32,052 bases of DNA from an uncultured Oscillospiraceae bacterium (GTDB taxonomy: Bacteria > Bacillota_A > Clostridia > Oscillospirales > Oscillospiraceae): positions 1-32,052 of the forward strand of contig CAAEDK010000272.1 in assembly GCA_900754605.1 (NCBI GenBank), read 5' to 3'. The translations under genes and the position numbers were made by a program. Within the stretch, counting starts at the first letter, position 1. Every line of letters begins with the position of its first letter. Below the pieces are notes generated by a model. It was given only the letters and a program-made list of their open reading frames with translations, ran no database searches and had not been told where the DNA came from. Positions 1-7,588 of the stretch are shown in pieces.

Positions 1-348
1 ACTGCTGAACACACTGGTCAGTTTCCCGCTGCCCATCCGTTCCAAGGCCCGGCGAATTTCCGGCTGGAACAAGATGACCAGCACCAGAATGCCCCATTCC
101 ACCACTCGGTTCAGCAGCCAGCTGGTAGCAGTCAGCTGAATGGCTGAGGCCAGCCACATGGTCAGGATCAGTACCATGATCCCCTTCAGCACCCGTCCGG
201 AACTGGTCTTTCGCATAAACCAGAAGATGTGATAGATCAAAAACGCCAAAATAGCGATGTCTATGAGATCTGAGACTCGGATGGTAGCCATAAATGGGAT
301 CTCTTCCTGGAAAAAATTCAAAACCGTCTCCAACACTTGGAACCCCAT
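1..348 (-). CDS. cdaA: Diadenylate cyclase CdaA, N-terminal part (runs off the window)
   Basis: CdaA makes cyclic di-AMP from two ATP at the cytoplasmic membrane; the messenger controls potassium and osmolyte balance and wall homeostasis. Only the first 116 codons are inside the window. They show the family's N-terminal layout: three hydrophobic helices (around DLIDIAILAFLIYHIFWF, GIMVLILTMWLASAI and WGILVLVILF) followed by the conserved FQPEIRRALERMG linker that leads into the DAC domain. The catalytic domain lies beyond position 1. The start is ATG at 348 or the in-frame GTG at 334-336. The GTG is better spaced from the AGAAAGG ribosome site, since the ATG sits directly against it. A strong promoter lies about 60 bases upstream. 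In many Firmicutes cdaR and glmM follow; here glmM is at the far right of the window. Confidence 0.9.
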   Translation of the reverse strand, partial: MGFQVLETVLNFFQEEIPFMATIRVSDLIDIAILAFLIYHIFWFMRKTSSGRVLKGIMVLILTMWLASAIQLTATSWLLNRVVEWGILVLVILFQPEIRRALERMGSGKLTSVFSS

Positions 349-405
349 CCTTTCTGTCTCAATGGGCCGGCAGTTTCGCCGCCCACAATCCGCCTTATTT
401 TAAAT

Positions 406-434
406 ATTATACGATATTCCGCCCCTGATGGCAA
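406..434 (-). promoter_or_regulatory. Sigma-A promoter of cdaA
   Basis: On the minus strand a -35 TTGCCA (429-434) and a perfect -10 TATAAT (406-411) are separated by exactly 17 bases. Transcription would start near 399, giving a leader of about 50 bases before cdaA. It lies after the terminator of the preceding operon, so cdaA appears to begin its own transcript. Confidence 0.8.
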
Positions 435-533
435 CATGATTTCCCGGACGAACTGTGAAAATTTCATAAACATTCTGTCGATTCTTCTGGCAAGAATGAT
501 AGCACCAGTCCGTTTCTCCCTACACTCGAATTG

Positions 534-575
534 AAAAAACAGCCAGCCGGTGTCCTCTGGGCGCACCCGGCTGGC
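534..575 (-). terminator. Rho-independent terminator of the carD-ispDF-desulfurase operon
   Basis: GCCAGCCGG (542-550) pairs perfectly with CCGGCTGGC (567-575), with further pairing inside the loop. On the minus strand the hairpin is followed by TG and a run of six T (534-539). It lies 15 bases after the stop codon of the class V aminotransferase. Confidence 0.88.
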
Positions 576-590
576 CTAGCAGTCTCCGCT

Positions 591-1727
591 TCATACCGCT
601 CGTTCTCTCAAAAGTTCCTCAACAATGACCAGCACACGGCTGATCTCCTCCGGAAGGGTAAATGCGGAAACACTCGCCCTCAGGGTTCCGGACTCCAGCG
701 TTCCCACCGTCCTGTGGGCCAGTGGCGCACAATGGAGACCTGCCCGCAGGGCAACTCCCCTCCGCCCCAGCGCCTCACCCAGTTCCTCACAGTCCCGCCC
801 CTGTATTCGGAAGGACAGCACACTCGACTGGGCGCCGGATCCGCGCGGGGCCAGATAGACCTCTATCCCCGGCAGGTGGGACAGCCCCTCCCCCAGGCGG
901 CGGATCAGATCCTCCTCCCGAGCGGCCAGCCCAGCTTGCTCCCGCCGTTGGAGAAAGCGCAGTCCCTCCAATAGACCAGCGATCCCAGCGATGTTGTGGG
1001 TCCCAGCTTCCAGCCGGTCAGGTAGAAAGTCTGGCATCTCCTGTCGTAAAGATACGCTTCCTGTCCCCCCCTCCAGAAGCGGATCTGCCGCTCCGCCGCA
1101 CAGCAGAAGGCCGGTGCCCTGGGGGCCATATAGCCCCTTGTGCCCCGGCATAGCGATGAAGGCAGCCCCCAACTCCTGCATGGAAAGCGGCAGACAGCCA
1201 GCAGACTGAGAGGCATCCACAATCAAAGGGATCCCCCTTTGCCTGCACAGGGCAGCAATGTCCTCAATGGGCAGGATAAAACCAAACACATTGGAAACGT
1301 GGGTACATACAGCCGCCCGCACATCCGGAGTCAATGCCCGGCGAAAGGCTTCCAAAGCGGCAGTTCGGTCAAAGAGCGGGCTGTCTGCTACCCGCACTGT
1401 TACCCCCGGAATAGCTCTCAGAGGGCGGGTCACTGCATTGTGTTCATAGCCAGAGATCACCACAGTGTCCCCTGGCCGAACCATAGATTTGATGGCCAGA
1501 TTCAGTCCATGAGTGGCATTGAAGGTAAAGACAACCTGCTCCGGCTCCGGCACATCAAAGAAAGCAGCCGCAGCCTCCCGGCAGGCAAAGGCAATGTCCG
1601 CCGCCGCCATGGCAGGACGGTGCCCTCCCCGGCCTGGGCTGGTTAGATGGCCAATGGCCCAGGCACTAGCCCGGGCCACCTCCGGCGGTTTCTGCAAGGT
1701 GGTGGCGGCGCTGTCCAGATAGATCAC
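591..1727 (-). CDS. Cysteine desulfurase family protein (class V aminotransferase fold)
   Basis: A PLP-dependent enzyme of the NifS/SufS superfamily, closest in layout to the cysteine desulfurase-like subgroup described by TIGR01977. Members are expected to take sulfur (or selenium) from cysteine (or selenocysteine) and carry it as a persulfide. Visible features in the 378 residues are the N-terminal YLDSAATT, His96 in YEHNAVT (stacks on PLP), Asp171 in VDASQS, the PLP lysine Lys197 in MPGHKG, and Cys333 in RAGLHCAPLAH, where the persulfide-forming cysteine of SufS-type enzymes sits. The start codon overlaps the end of the DUF3343 gene by 4 bases, so the two are probably translationally coupled. 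There is no IscU or SufU scaffold beside it. Whether it serves general Fe-S assembly, tRNA thiolation or selenium delivery cannot be told from sequence alone. Confidence 0.87.
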   Translation of the reverse strand: MIYLDSAATTLQKPPEVARASAWAIGHLTSPGRGGHRPAMAAADIAFACREAAAAFFDVPEPEQVVFTFNATHGLNLAIKSMVRPGDTVVISGYEHNAVTRPLRAIPGVTVRVADSPLFDRTAALEAFRRALTPDVRAAVCTHVSNVFGFILPIEDIAALCRQRGIPLIVDASQSAGCLPLSMQELGAAFIAMPGHKGLYGPQGTGLLLCGGAADPLLEGGTGSVSLRQEMPDFLPDRLEAGTHNIAGIAGLLEGLRFLQRREQAGLAAREEDLIRRLGEGLSHLPGIEVYLAPRGSGAQSSVLSFRIQGRDCEELGEALGRRGVALRAGLHCAPLAHRTVGTLESGTLRASVSAFTLPEEISRVLVIVEELLRERAV

Positions 1728-1978
1728 AGCTCCACCTCCCGATAGCTTCCATCTCCAGAGGTGATAAAGATCCGTTTGGGTTCTAACCCCACCCGGTGGA
1801 GCACCCGTAGGGCATCAGCCAAGCGGCGCTGGGACAGTTTCACAGAGTGACTGCATCCCTCCCCCGCAATGCTCTTGGGGGAGCGCAGGATATGAGCCGT
1901 GATCCCCGCCCGTTCCAGCGCTGCGGCTGTGCGCTGAGCATAGGTCAGGGAGCGGCACACGATCAGATAATAGAGCAT
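1724..1978 (-). CDS. DUF3343 protein, putative sulfur/selenium carrier
   Basis: A small 84-residue protein recognisable as DUF3343, a family annotated as a putative Se/S carrier-like protein. It opens with a short beta strand (YYLIVCRS), then a helix (TYAQRTAAALERAGI), then the family's central cysteine motif, here GEGCSHSVKL with Cys42. A second cysteine is Cys8. The family often sits next to class V cysteine desulfurases, and that is the arrangement here: the downstream desulfurase gene overlaps it by 4 bases. The likely role, by inference, is to accept sulfur or selenium from that enzyme through Cys42. An AAGGA ribosome site lies 8 bases before the ATG. No biochemical function is established for the family as far as I know. 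Confidence 0.75.
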   Translation of the reverse strand: MLYYLIVCRSLTYAQRTAAALERAGITAHILRSPKSIAGEGCSHSVKLSQRRLADALRVLHRVGLEPKRIFITSGDGSYREVEL

Positions 1979-2056
1979 GGCATAGTTCCTTTCTCAAGGG
2001 GACACTCAGTAACATTTCTTCCCCTGAGTCAGTGTATGTGGCCCTGCTTTCTCCGG

Positions 2057-2530
2057 TCACACCCGCTCCAGCAGACACACTGCATGAGCCGCGATTCCCT
2101 CCTCAGCCCCGGTAAAACCAAGCTTCTCCTCTGTGGTCGCTTTCACGTTCACCTGCCCAGGCTCTACCTTCATCCGGGCTGCCAGGTTTTCCCGCATCTG
2201 TTCTAGATGCGGGGCCAGCTTAGGCCGCTGCGCCAATATGGTAGCATCCACGTTGCCAACTTTCCAGCCTTGTGCCTCCAGCAGCTCCACCACATGATCC
2301 AGCAGTTTCAGGCTGTCTGCTCCAGCATAGGCCGGATCTGTATCCGGGAAATGGCGCCCAATATCCCCCAGCCCGGCCGCCCCCAGCAGAGCGTCCATCA
2401 CTGCATGGGTAAGCACATCCGCATCGGAGTGACCCAGCAGTCCCAAAACGTGGGGCACCTCCACACCGCCCAGAATCAGTCTCCGTTCCTCCACCAGACG
2501 GTGTACGTCATAGCCATGCCCAATACGCAT
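2057..2530 (-). CDS. ispF: 2-C-methyl-D-erythritol 2,4-cyclodiphosphate synthase
   Basis: IspF catalyses the cyclising step of the non-mevalonate (MEP) isoprenoid pathway, releasing CMP. The 157-residue length is normal for the family. The N-terminal signature [11 protein letters not shown] carries the metal ligands Asp8 and His10, and [19 protein letters not shown] supplies the third histidine and the conserved Ser-Asp. The C-terminal part, [14 protein letters not shown], holds the conserved threonine and glutamate of the CMP site. I chose ATG at 2530 because GGGGAG lies 7 bases upstream; a GTG one codon earlier is possible. The ATG overlaps the TGA stop of ispD, which points to coupled translation. 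Confidence 0.96.
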   Translation of the reverse strand: MRIGHGYDVHRLVEERRLILGGVEVPHVLGLLGHSDADVLTHAVMDALLGAAGLGDIGRHFPDTDPAYAGADSLKLLDHVVELLEAQGWKVGNVDATILAQRPKLAPHLEQMRENLAARMKVEPGQVNVKATTEEKLGFTGAEEGIAAHAVCLLERV

Positions 2531-3270
2531 CACAGCTCTCCCCTCTCTCTCGCATCCAGAATGGCCTCCCCCACGATCAGGTCAAAGGGGGTAGTCAGTT
2601 TCAGATTCTCCCTGCTCCCCTTAGTAAGGGAGATCTTCATACCAAGCCGTTCCACCGCAGCACAGTCATCGGTGAGCACCGCTCCCTCCTCCACCGCCTG
2701 GTGAATGGCCGCCCGAATCAAATCGGCCTGGAACACCTGGGGAGTCTGGACCGCAAACAGGGTAGAGCGATCCAGTGTCTCTTGGGCCACGCCCCCCTCC
2801 GCCCGTTTGACTGTGTCAGTCACCGGGATAGCAGGGGCTGCTGCACCGGTAGCCGCTCCACGATCCAGTACCTCCTTCAGCATCTCCGGAGTCAGAAGGG
2901 GCCTAGCCCCATCGTGGATGGCAATGAGCTCCGCATCCTGCCGCACCTCCTCCAGGCCTGCCTGGACAGAGTAGATTCGCTCCCTGCCGCCTACAATTAC
3001 CTTGGAAACCTTCTCCAAATAAAACTCCCGGCACAAGTGGCTGACTTCTACCAACAGGTCCTCACGAGTGACCACTACTACTTCCGTGATGTCTGGGCAC
3101 GCCTCAAAAACCCGCAGAGTATGTACCAAGACCGGAAGATCCCCCAGTGTGGTCAGGATCTTGTCGATCCCCTCCATGCGGGAAGCCGTCCCAGCAGCCA
3201 CCACCACCGCCGAACAGATATGCGCTTTTTGCTTTCGGTTCCGGCTCAGCCGAGATAGAAACCCTGTCAT
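2530..3270 (-). CDS. ispD: 2-C-methyl-D-erythritol 4-phosphate cytidylyltransferase
   Basis: IspD joins CTP and MEP to form CDP-methylerythritol, the third step of the MEP pathway. The 246 residues start with a short basic leader and then the nucleotide-binding motif [17 protein letters not shown]; this is a slightly divergent form of the AAGxGxRMG-K loop. IHDGARPLL in the middle is the conserved substrate-site block, and [11 protein letters not shown] near the end is also typical. AGGAGG lies just before the ATG. The next gene in the transcript is ispF, the usual partner. A 130-base stretch separates it from carD and contains GC-rich self-complementary sequence, but no terminator with a T-run. 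Confidence 0.95.
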   Translation of the reverse strand: MTGFLSRLSRNRKQKAHICSAVVVAAGTASRMEGIDKILTTLGDLPVLVHTLRVFEACPDITEVVVVTREDLLVEVSHLCREFYLEKVSKVIVGGRERIYSVQAGLEEVRQDAELIAIHDGARPLLTPEMLKEVLDRGAATGAAAPAIPVTDTVKRAEGGVAQETLDRSTLFAVQTPQVFQADLIRAAIHQAVEEGAVLTDDCAAVERLGMKISLTKGSRENLKLTTPFDLIVGEAILDARERGEL

Positions 3271-3400
3271 AGTTTCCCTCCTGCAACAAAGAGGGGCCCA
3301 TCCGCCAACGCCGCTTCAAACACGACTTCCGGGCCCGGCTGGTACCGGGTTCGGGGGGACATTGGCTGACAGGCTCCTCTGTCTCTTTTATTCTATGGTA

Positions 3401-3877
3401 TTACGCCAGAGCGCGGTTGATGCGCTCCTCTACAACCTCATAGCTGCTGCTTTGACACATGACAATCTCTGAGATCAGGATCTGTTTGGCAGAGTGGAGC
3501 ATCTTTCGCTCTCCAGTGGACAATCCCCGGTCCACATCACGGAGCATCAGCCCTTTGACCACGCAGGCCACCTGAAACAAGTCTCCACTCTTCAGGCGCT
3601 CCATATTTTCCCGGTAGCGCCGGTTCCAGTTCTGGGTCATCTCCACCTGGAGGGAACCGATTTCCTCCAAAACCCGGTCCGCCTGCTCCCGATCTACGAT
3701 GGGGCGCACCCCGATCTCCTCGCTATTCTCGGTGGGAATCATGACCACCATAGCCCGGACCGGCAGCTTCAGGACATAGTATTCCCGCATCACGCCGTTG
3801 ACCTTCTTTTGAACGATACTCTCTACAATTCCTGCTCCGTGCATGGGATGGACGACTTTATCCCCGATCTGAAACAA
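3401..3877 (-). CDS. CarD/CdnL-family RNA polymerase-binding regulator
   Basis: CarD-family proteins bind the RNA polymerase beta subunit through a Tudor-like N-terminal domain shared with the transcription-repair factor Mfd, and stabilise open promoter complexes. The N-terminal block MFQIGDKVVHPMHGAGIVE is the family hallmark, and a helical C-terminal half follows (residues about 75-158). I place the start at the TTG at 3875-3877: GGAGGTG (3884-3890) lies 6 bases upstream, and the resulting N-terminus matches where family members normally begin. Upstream ATG codons at 3913 and 3910 have no ribosome site. A strong promoter lies about 130 bases upstream. CarD followed by ispD and ispF is a recurrent clostridial arrangement. 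Confidence 0.9.
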   Translation of the reverse strand: MFQIGDKVVHPMHGAGIVESIVQKKVNGVMREYYVLKLPVRAMVVMIPTENSEEIGVRPIVDREQADRVLEEIGSLQVEMTQNWNRRYRENMERLKSGDLFQVACVVKGLMLRDVDRGLSTGERKMLHSAKQILISEIVMCQSSSYEVVEERINRALA

Positions 3878-4015
3878 CGGTGACACCTCCACTTCCACCA
3901 TTTCCCGCATCATCTTGAGATCAGTCTGTGCTGGAAGCCGCCTTTTTCCGGGCAGTTCAAGAGGGTATGCTCCGCACCTCCGGTTTGGCAGGCCCCATCA
4001 TCTAAGATTATCTAC

Positions 4016-4044
4016 ATTATAACCAATCATTTTACTCTTGACAA
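4016..4044 (-). promoter_or_regulatory. Sigma-A promoter of the carD-ispDF operon with upstream A-tracts
   Basis: -35 TTGTCA (4039-4044) and perfect -10 TATAAT (4016-4021) are separated by 17 bases on the minus strand. Upstream of the -35 box, minus-strand A-tracts at 4057-4062, 4069-4073 and 4078-4082 repeat at roughly helical spacing, as in an UP element or a bent region. The leader to the TTG start of carD is about 130 bases. Confidence 0.85.
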
Positions 4045-4156
4045 GTTCTATCGCACTTTTTTCCTATGTTTTTCTGATTTTTCTCCTTTCCACGCATTCT
4101 TTTACAAGATTTTTTCCCTGCTTATCTGAAAACTGCTGGAATGAGACCCAAACCGC

Positions 4157-4191
4157 AAAAAAGGGAAGTGCCGCAGTACACGGCACTTCCC
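4157..4191 (-). terminator. Rho-independent terminator after ispH-rpsA
   Basis: GGGAAGTGCCG (4163-4173) and CGGCACTTCCC (4181-4191) form a perfect 11-bp stem with a 7-base loop. The minus strand then reads six T (4157-4162). It lies 25 bases after the stop codon of the fused gene. Confidence 0.95.
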
Positions 4192-4216
4192 TTGCAACAA
4201 TATGCTTTTGAGGAAC

Positions 4217-6154
4217 TTACTCCTCGATCTCCTCGGCGGGAGCCTCCTCCAGCAGAGCGCGGATAGACAGGGAAACCTTCTGGTTCTCCATATCCACATC
4301 AGTGATCTTCACGTCCACCTTGTCGCCCTCGGCCAGCACATCGCCGGGCTTCTCAATACGGTGGTCAGCGATCTGGGAGATGTGGATCAGGCCGTCCACA
4401 CCGGGGACGATCTCGGCGAAGGCGCCGAAGGTCATCAGCTTGACCACGCGGACATTGGCCACGTCGCCCACCTCATAGGTGCTGGTGAACACGGTCCAGG
4501 GATCCTGGCTGCGGTCCTTCATGCCCAGGGAGATCTTCTTCTTCTCCTTATCGGCAGAGATGACATACACCTCCACGGTGTCGCCCACCTTCACCACCTC
4601 AGAGGGGTGCTTGATGCGGCTCCAGGACAGCTCGGAGATGTGGACCATGCCGTCCACGCCGCCGATGTCTACGAAAGCACCATAAGAAGTCAGGGACTTC
4701 ACAGTGCCGGTATAGCGCTTGCCGTCCTCGATCTCAGCCCAGACCTTCTCCGCAGCAGCGGCGCGCTCAGCGCGCATCACACGGCTGATGGAGCCCACCA
4801 CGCGACGGCGGGCACGGTTGACCTCGGTGACCACCAGGCGCACCTTCTGCTTGAGCAGGGTGCTCATAGGAGTCTCACGGGGCAGACCAGTCTGAGAAGC
4901 GGGAACAAATACCCGGATGCCCTTCACAGAAACCACAACGCCGCCCTTGTTATCCTCAGTGACCACGCCGTCCAGAACGGTCTCGTTCTCCCGGGCAGAC
5001 TCGATCTCCTCCCAGCCCTTGACCACGTCAAGGCGCTTCTTGGACAGGGTGACAACACCCTCCTGATCGTTGACGCGGACAACGAAAGTCTCGATCTCAT
5101 CGCCCACCTTGACCAGATCCTCCACCTTGGCGGTGGGGTCATCAGTCAGCTCGGATACGGGAATGTAGCCGGCGTGCTTGGTGCCCAGATCCACCTGGAT
5201 CTCAGTCGGAGTAATCGCTACGACTGTGCCAGTTACCTTATCCCCCGTATTCAAAGTTTTGATCGAATTCTCCAGCATATCAGCGAAGGATTCCTCGATC
5301 TCCATGATTTCATCGCTCATTTTGTCACAAACCTCCTTTATTATCCACGCGGGAGTCGAAGCACCCGCCGTGATGCCGACAACTTCTGCCTGGGCCAGCC
5401 GGCTCAGATCCAAATCTGATGCCCGCTCAATGAGCTGGACGTCGGAACAGACCTCCCGGCAGATCTCCGCCAAACGCTTGGTATTAGAGCTCTTGCCGTC
5501 GCCGATGACCACCATTGTGTCGCACTGCGCGGCCAACTGATGGGCTTCCTCCTGGCGTTTTGATGTCGCTCCGCATATTGTATCAAAAAATTCCGGGTTT
5601 GTACACTCTTTTTTTGCTTTTTTCACGCAGTCATTCCAGATTTTTTGTGTTGAGGTGGTTTGAGAGACAAAAGTGAGGGGCAGAGCCCGCCGTTCCGGCT
5701 GTTCCTCCAACCACTTCTCCAGGTCTTCCACTCCAGAAAGGACCACCGGATGATCACACCACCCAGCGATGGCTGCCACCTCTGGATGATCGGGAGCACC
5801 GATGATCACCGGTTGTCTTCCCTGCTCCTCTGCCAGGGCCACAATGTGATGGATCCGCTTGACATTGGGGCAGGTAGCATCCAAAATCTCTGCCTCTCGG
5901 GCCTCCAGCCGACGGTAAGTCTCTCGGCTTTCACCGTGAGAACGGATGATGACCCCGCAGCCCTGCGGAACATCCTCCACCCGATTCACTGCCACCAAAC
6001 CTTGGCGGGCCAAACTCCCAACCACATCCCGATTATGGATAATCGAGCCCAGCATCACACAGGGACGGCCAGAGGCAGCTGCTTCCTCAGCCAGTTCTAC
6101 CGCCCGGCGCACCCCATAGCAGAAACCAGCCGACTTAGCCAGATGCAGCTTCAC
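4217..6154 (-). CDS. ispH-rpsA: Fused IspH reductase and 30S ribosomal protein S1
   Basis: This 645-residue protein joins two functions. Residues 1 to about 278 are IspH, the 4Fe-4S enzyme that reduces HMBPP to IPP and DMAPP in the last MEP step. Its three cluster cysteines are Cys12 (GFCYGV), Cys95 (DATCPNV) and Cys194 (TICGATSKRQ). Residues about 303 to 633 hold four S1 RNA-binding domains (near 303-374, 393-460, 477-546 and 562-633), as in ribosomal protein S1, and an acidic tail follows. The frame is continuous through the junction around 280-300. Such fusions are known from Clostridia. The start is a GTG with GGAGGG 6 bases upstream, overlapping the plsC stop codon. cmk, plsC and ispH in this order is a conserved clostridial cluster. 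Confidence 0.96.
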   Translation of the reverse strand: MKLHLAKSAGFCYGVRRAVELAEEAAASGRPCVMLGSIIHNRDVVGSLARQGLVAVNRVEDVPQGCGVIIRSHGESRETYRRLEAREAEILDATCPNVKRIHHIVALAEEQGRQPVIIGAPDHPEVAAIAGWCDHPVVLSGVEDLEKWLEEQPERRALPLTFVSQTTSTQKIWNDCVKKAKKECTNPEFFDTICGATSKRQEEAHQLAAQCDTMVVIGDGKSSNTKRLAEICREVCSDVQLIERASDLDLSRLAQAEVVGITAGASTPAWIIKEVCDKMSDEIMEIEESFADMLENSIKTLNTGDKVTGTVVAITPTEIQVDLGTKHAGYIPVSELTDDPTAKVEDLVKVGDEIETFVVRVNDQEGVVTLSKKRLDVVKGWEEIESARENETVLDGVVTEDNKGGVVVSVKGIRVFVPASQTGLPRETPMSTLLKQKVRLVVTEVNRARRRVVGSISRVMRAERAAAAEKVWAEIEDGKRYTGTVKSLTSYGAFVDIGGVDGMVHISELSWSRIKHPSEVVKVGDTVEVYVISADKEKKKISLGMKDRSQDPWTVFTSTYEVGDVANVRVVKLMTFGAFAEIVPGVDGLIHISQIADHRIEKPGDVLAEGDKVDVKITDVDMENQKVSLSIRALLEEAPAEEIEE

Positions 6155-6750
6155 TCCAATCCCTCCCCAAGGCGGTAGATCTCCGCCATCAATTGCTCTG
6201 TAATCTGTTCCAGTTCCTCAGCAGTCGCCTTCCGCCCTGCGATTTTTGGATAAATGGGCTCGCCAATCACCACTGGACTAGGCCGGAACCAGTACTTCTT
6301 TCTGGAAACATAGACAGGAATCAGCGGAGTTCCTGTCCGGGTTGCAAACAGTGCCGCACCGCTCTTGCCCTCTACGACTTCGCCTTCCCGGACCCGTGTC
6401 CCCTCAGGGAACACCAGCAGCTTCTGCCCCTCCTTCAGCCACTTGAGGGCCTCCTTCACCGCGTGTACATCCGCATGTCCCCGGTCTACATAGATCACGC
6501 CCGCTTTTCCAAGCAACCAGCCCAAGACCGGCACCCGGGATAGTTCGATCTTCGCCATGGGACGGACCATCCACCGCAAAGTACAGGCAAAGCACACCAA
6601 AATAGGGTCGCACAGGGCAGAATGGTTGGCACAGATCACAGCGCCTCCCTCAGGAATATTATCCCGCCCCCGGGCTCCGACCGGATGGGCCAAGCTAAAA
6701 AATGGCCAGACGATGCGGTATAAAGCATGATATAAGAACTTCATATTCAC
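6151..6750 (-). CDS. plsC: 1-acylglycerol-3-phosphate acyltransferase (PlsC family)
   Basis: This membrane-associated acyltransferase probably adds the second fatty acid to lysophosphatidic acid in phospholipid synthesis. The 199 residues contain the catalytic HX4D motif at His43-Asp48 (NHSALCDP), the FPEGTR phosphate-binding motif at about 114-119, and PLIPVYVS further on. The N-terminal segment YRIVWPFFSLAHPVG is hydrophobic. The start is a GTG overlapping the stop codon of cmk, with AGAGGGG 8 bases upstream; an ATG two codons later is a weaker alternative. The exact acceptor is inferred from the family. Confidence 0.88.
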   Translation of the reverse strand: MNMKFLYHALYRIVWPFFSLAHPVGARGRDNIPEGGAVICANHSALCDPILVCFACTLRWMVRPMAKIELSRVPVLGWLLGKAGVIYVDRGHADVHAVKEALKWLKEGQKLLVFPEGTRVREGEVVEGKSGAALFATRTGTPLIPVYVSRKKYWFRPSPVVIGEPIYPKIAGRKATAEELEQITEQLMAEIYRLGEGLE

Positions 6751-7424
6751 CGGGACAGCCCCTCTTTCACAATGGCCAGCAGGGCCGCTAGGCTGCCTGC
6801 CCGGTCCAACTGAGTTGTATCCAGCAGCACGGCATCCTCCGCTTGGCGGAGGGGTGCAATGGCCCGGTTTCGGTCCTGCTCATCCCGGCGGATAATATCA
6901 GATAACACTGTATCAAAGGCAGCATCCTGCCCCCGTTGGCGCAGTTCCAGCAGGCGGCGTTCTGCCCGTGCCTCAGGCGCAGCGGTGAGGAATATCTTCA
7001 CCCCCGCTTGGGGCAGCACCACCGTTCCGATGTCACGACCATCCATAACCACATCCCGTTCTCTGGCCAGCCGCCGCTGAAAATCCAGCAGAAAATCCCG
7101 CACCGCTGGCAGGGCCGCCACCTTGGAGGCCAGTGCCGAGACCGCGTTCTCACGAATGGCCTCAGTCACATCCCGGCCGGACAGGTACATCCGCTGCACA
7201 CCACCCTCATCGTAGTCCATCCGGATGTCCAGCCCCTCCAGCAGAGGCTCCACCTGCGCCGGGTCAGAGGGATCCACCCCTGCCTCCCGGGCCCGCAGGG
7301 CTACTGTGCGGTAGATAGCCCCCGTATCTACATACAAATACCCCAGCTCCTGGGCCAGGGCCCGGGCCAGGGTGCTCTTTCCGGCTCCAGCCGGGCCGTC
7401 AATGGCTATACTTTTCTCCTGCAT
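6747..7424 (-). CDS. cmk: Cytidylate kinase
   Basis: Cmk phosphorylates CMP and dCMP with ATP, recycling the CMP released in phospholipid and isoprenoid synthesis. The 225-residue length is normal. The P-loop GPAGAGKST sits at residues 10-18, followed by YVDTGAIYRTVAL (CMP-binding region) and VMDGRDIGTVVLP in the middle, both standard for bacterial CMP kinases. DIIRRDEQDRNRAIAPL near the C-terminus is the conserved lid and arginine region. A weak GGAG lies 11 bases before the ATG. It overlaps plsC by 4 bases. No terminator separates it from the flavoprotein gene upstream, so read-through from the rpiR promoter is likely. Confidence 0.95.
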   Translation of the reverse strand: MQEKSIAIDGPAGAGKSTLARALAQELGYLYVDTGAIYRTVALRAREAGVDPSDPAQVEPLLEGLDIRMDYDEGGVQRMYLSGRDVTEAIRENAVSALASKVAALPAVRDFLLDFQRRLARERDVVMDGRDIGTVVLPQAGVKIFLTAAPEARAERRLLELRQRGQDAAFDTVLSDIIRRDEQDRNRAIAPLRQAEDAVLLDTTQLDRAGSLAALLAIVKEGLSR

Positions 7425-7459
7425 TTTACCATACGCTCCGTTGTCTTGTCGTTTATTCT

Positions 7460-7481
7460 TTTTCTTGTTCTTGCAAGAAAA
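7460..7481. repeat. AT-rich inverted repeat between the flavoprotein gene and cmk
   Basis: TTTTCTTG (7460-7467) and CAAGAAAA (7474-7481) form an 8-bp AT-rich inverted repeat with a 6-base gap. The T-run expected of a terminator is missing. The word GCAAGAAAA inside it recurs twice in the rpiR promoter region at 9836-9882, so it may be an operator. Otherwise the stretch 7425-7588 shows nothing I can name. Confidence 0.4.
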
Positions 7482-7588
7482 GAGTTAAAAGAACTGCTGT
7501 CTAGCCCTATGCACTGTTCAGCTCTCTTGGCTCCCGCCTCATGTCCCCACCCCTGCTGGGCAGAGACATAAAGCGGAAGAGAGCTTCA

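Noticed and set aside
318..566. 82-residue minus-strand frame upstream of cdaA
   Set aside because: It covers the cdaA promoter and the preceding terminator, has no family match and no ribosome site.
4202..5419. Plus-strand open frame of 405 codons opposite the S1 part of ispH-rpsA
   Set aside because: It is antisense to an unmistakable four-domain S1 protein and has no ribosome site. Its repeated His-Leu segments reflect the repeated S1 domains on the other strand.
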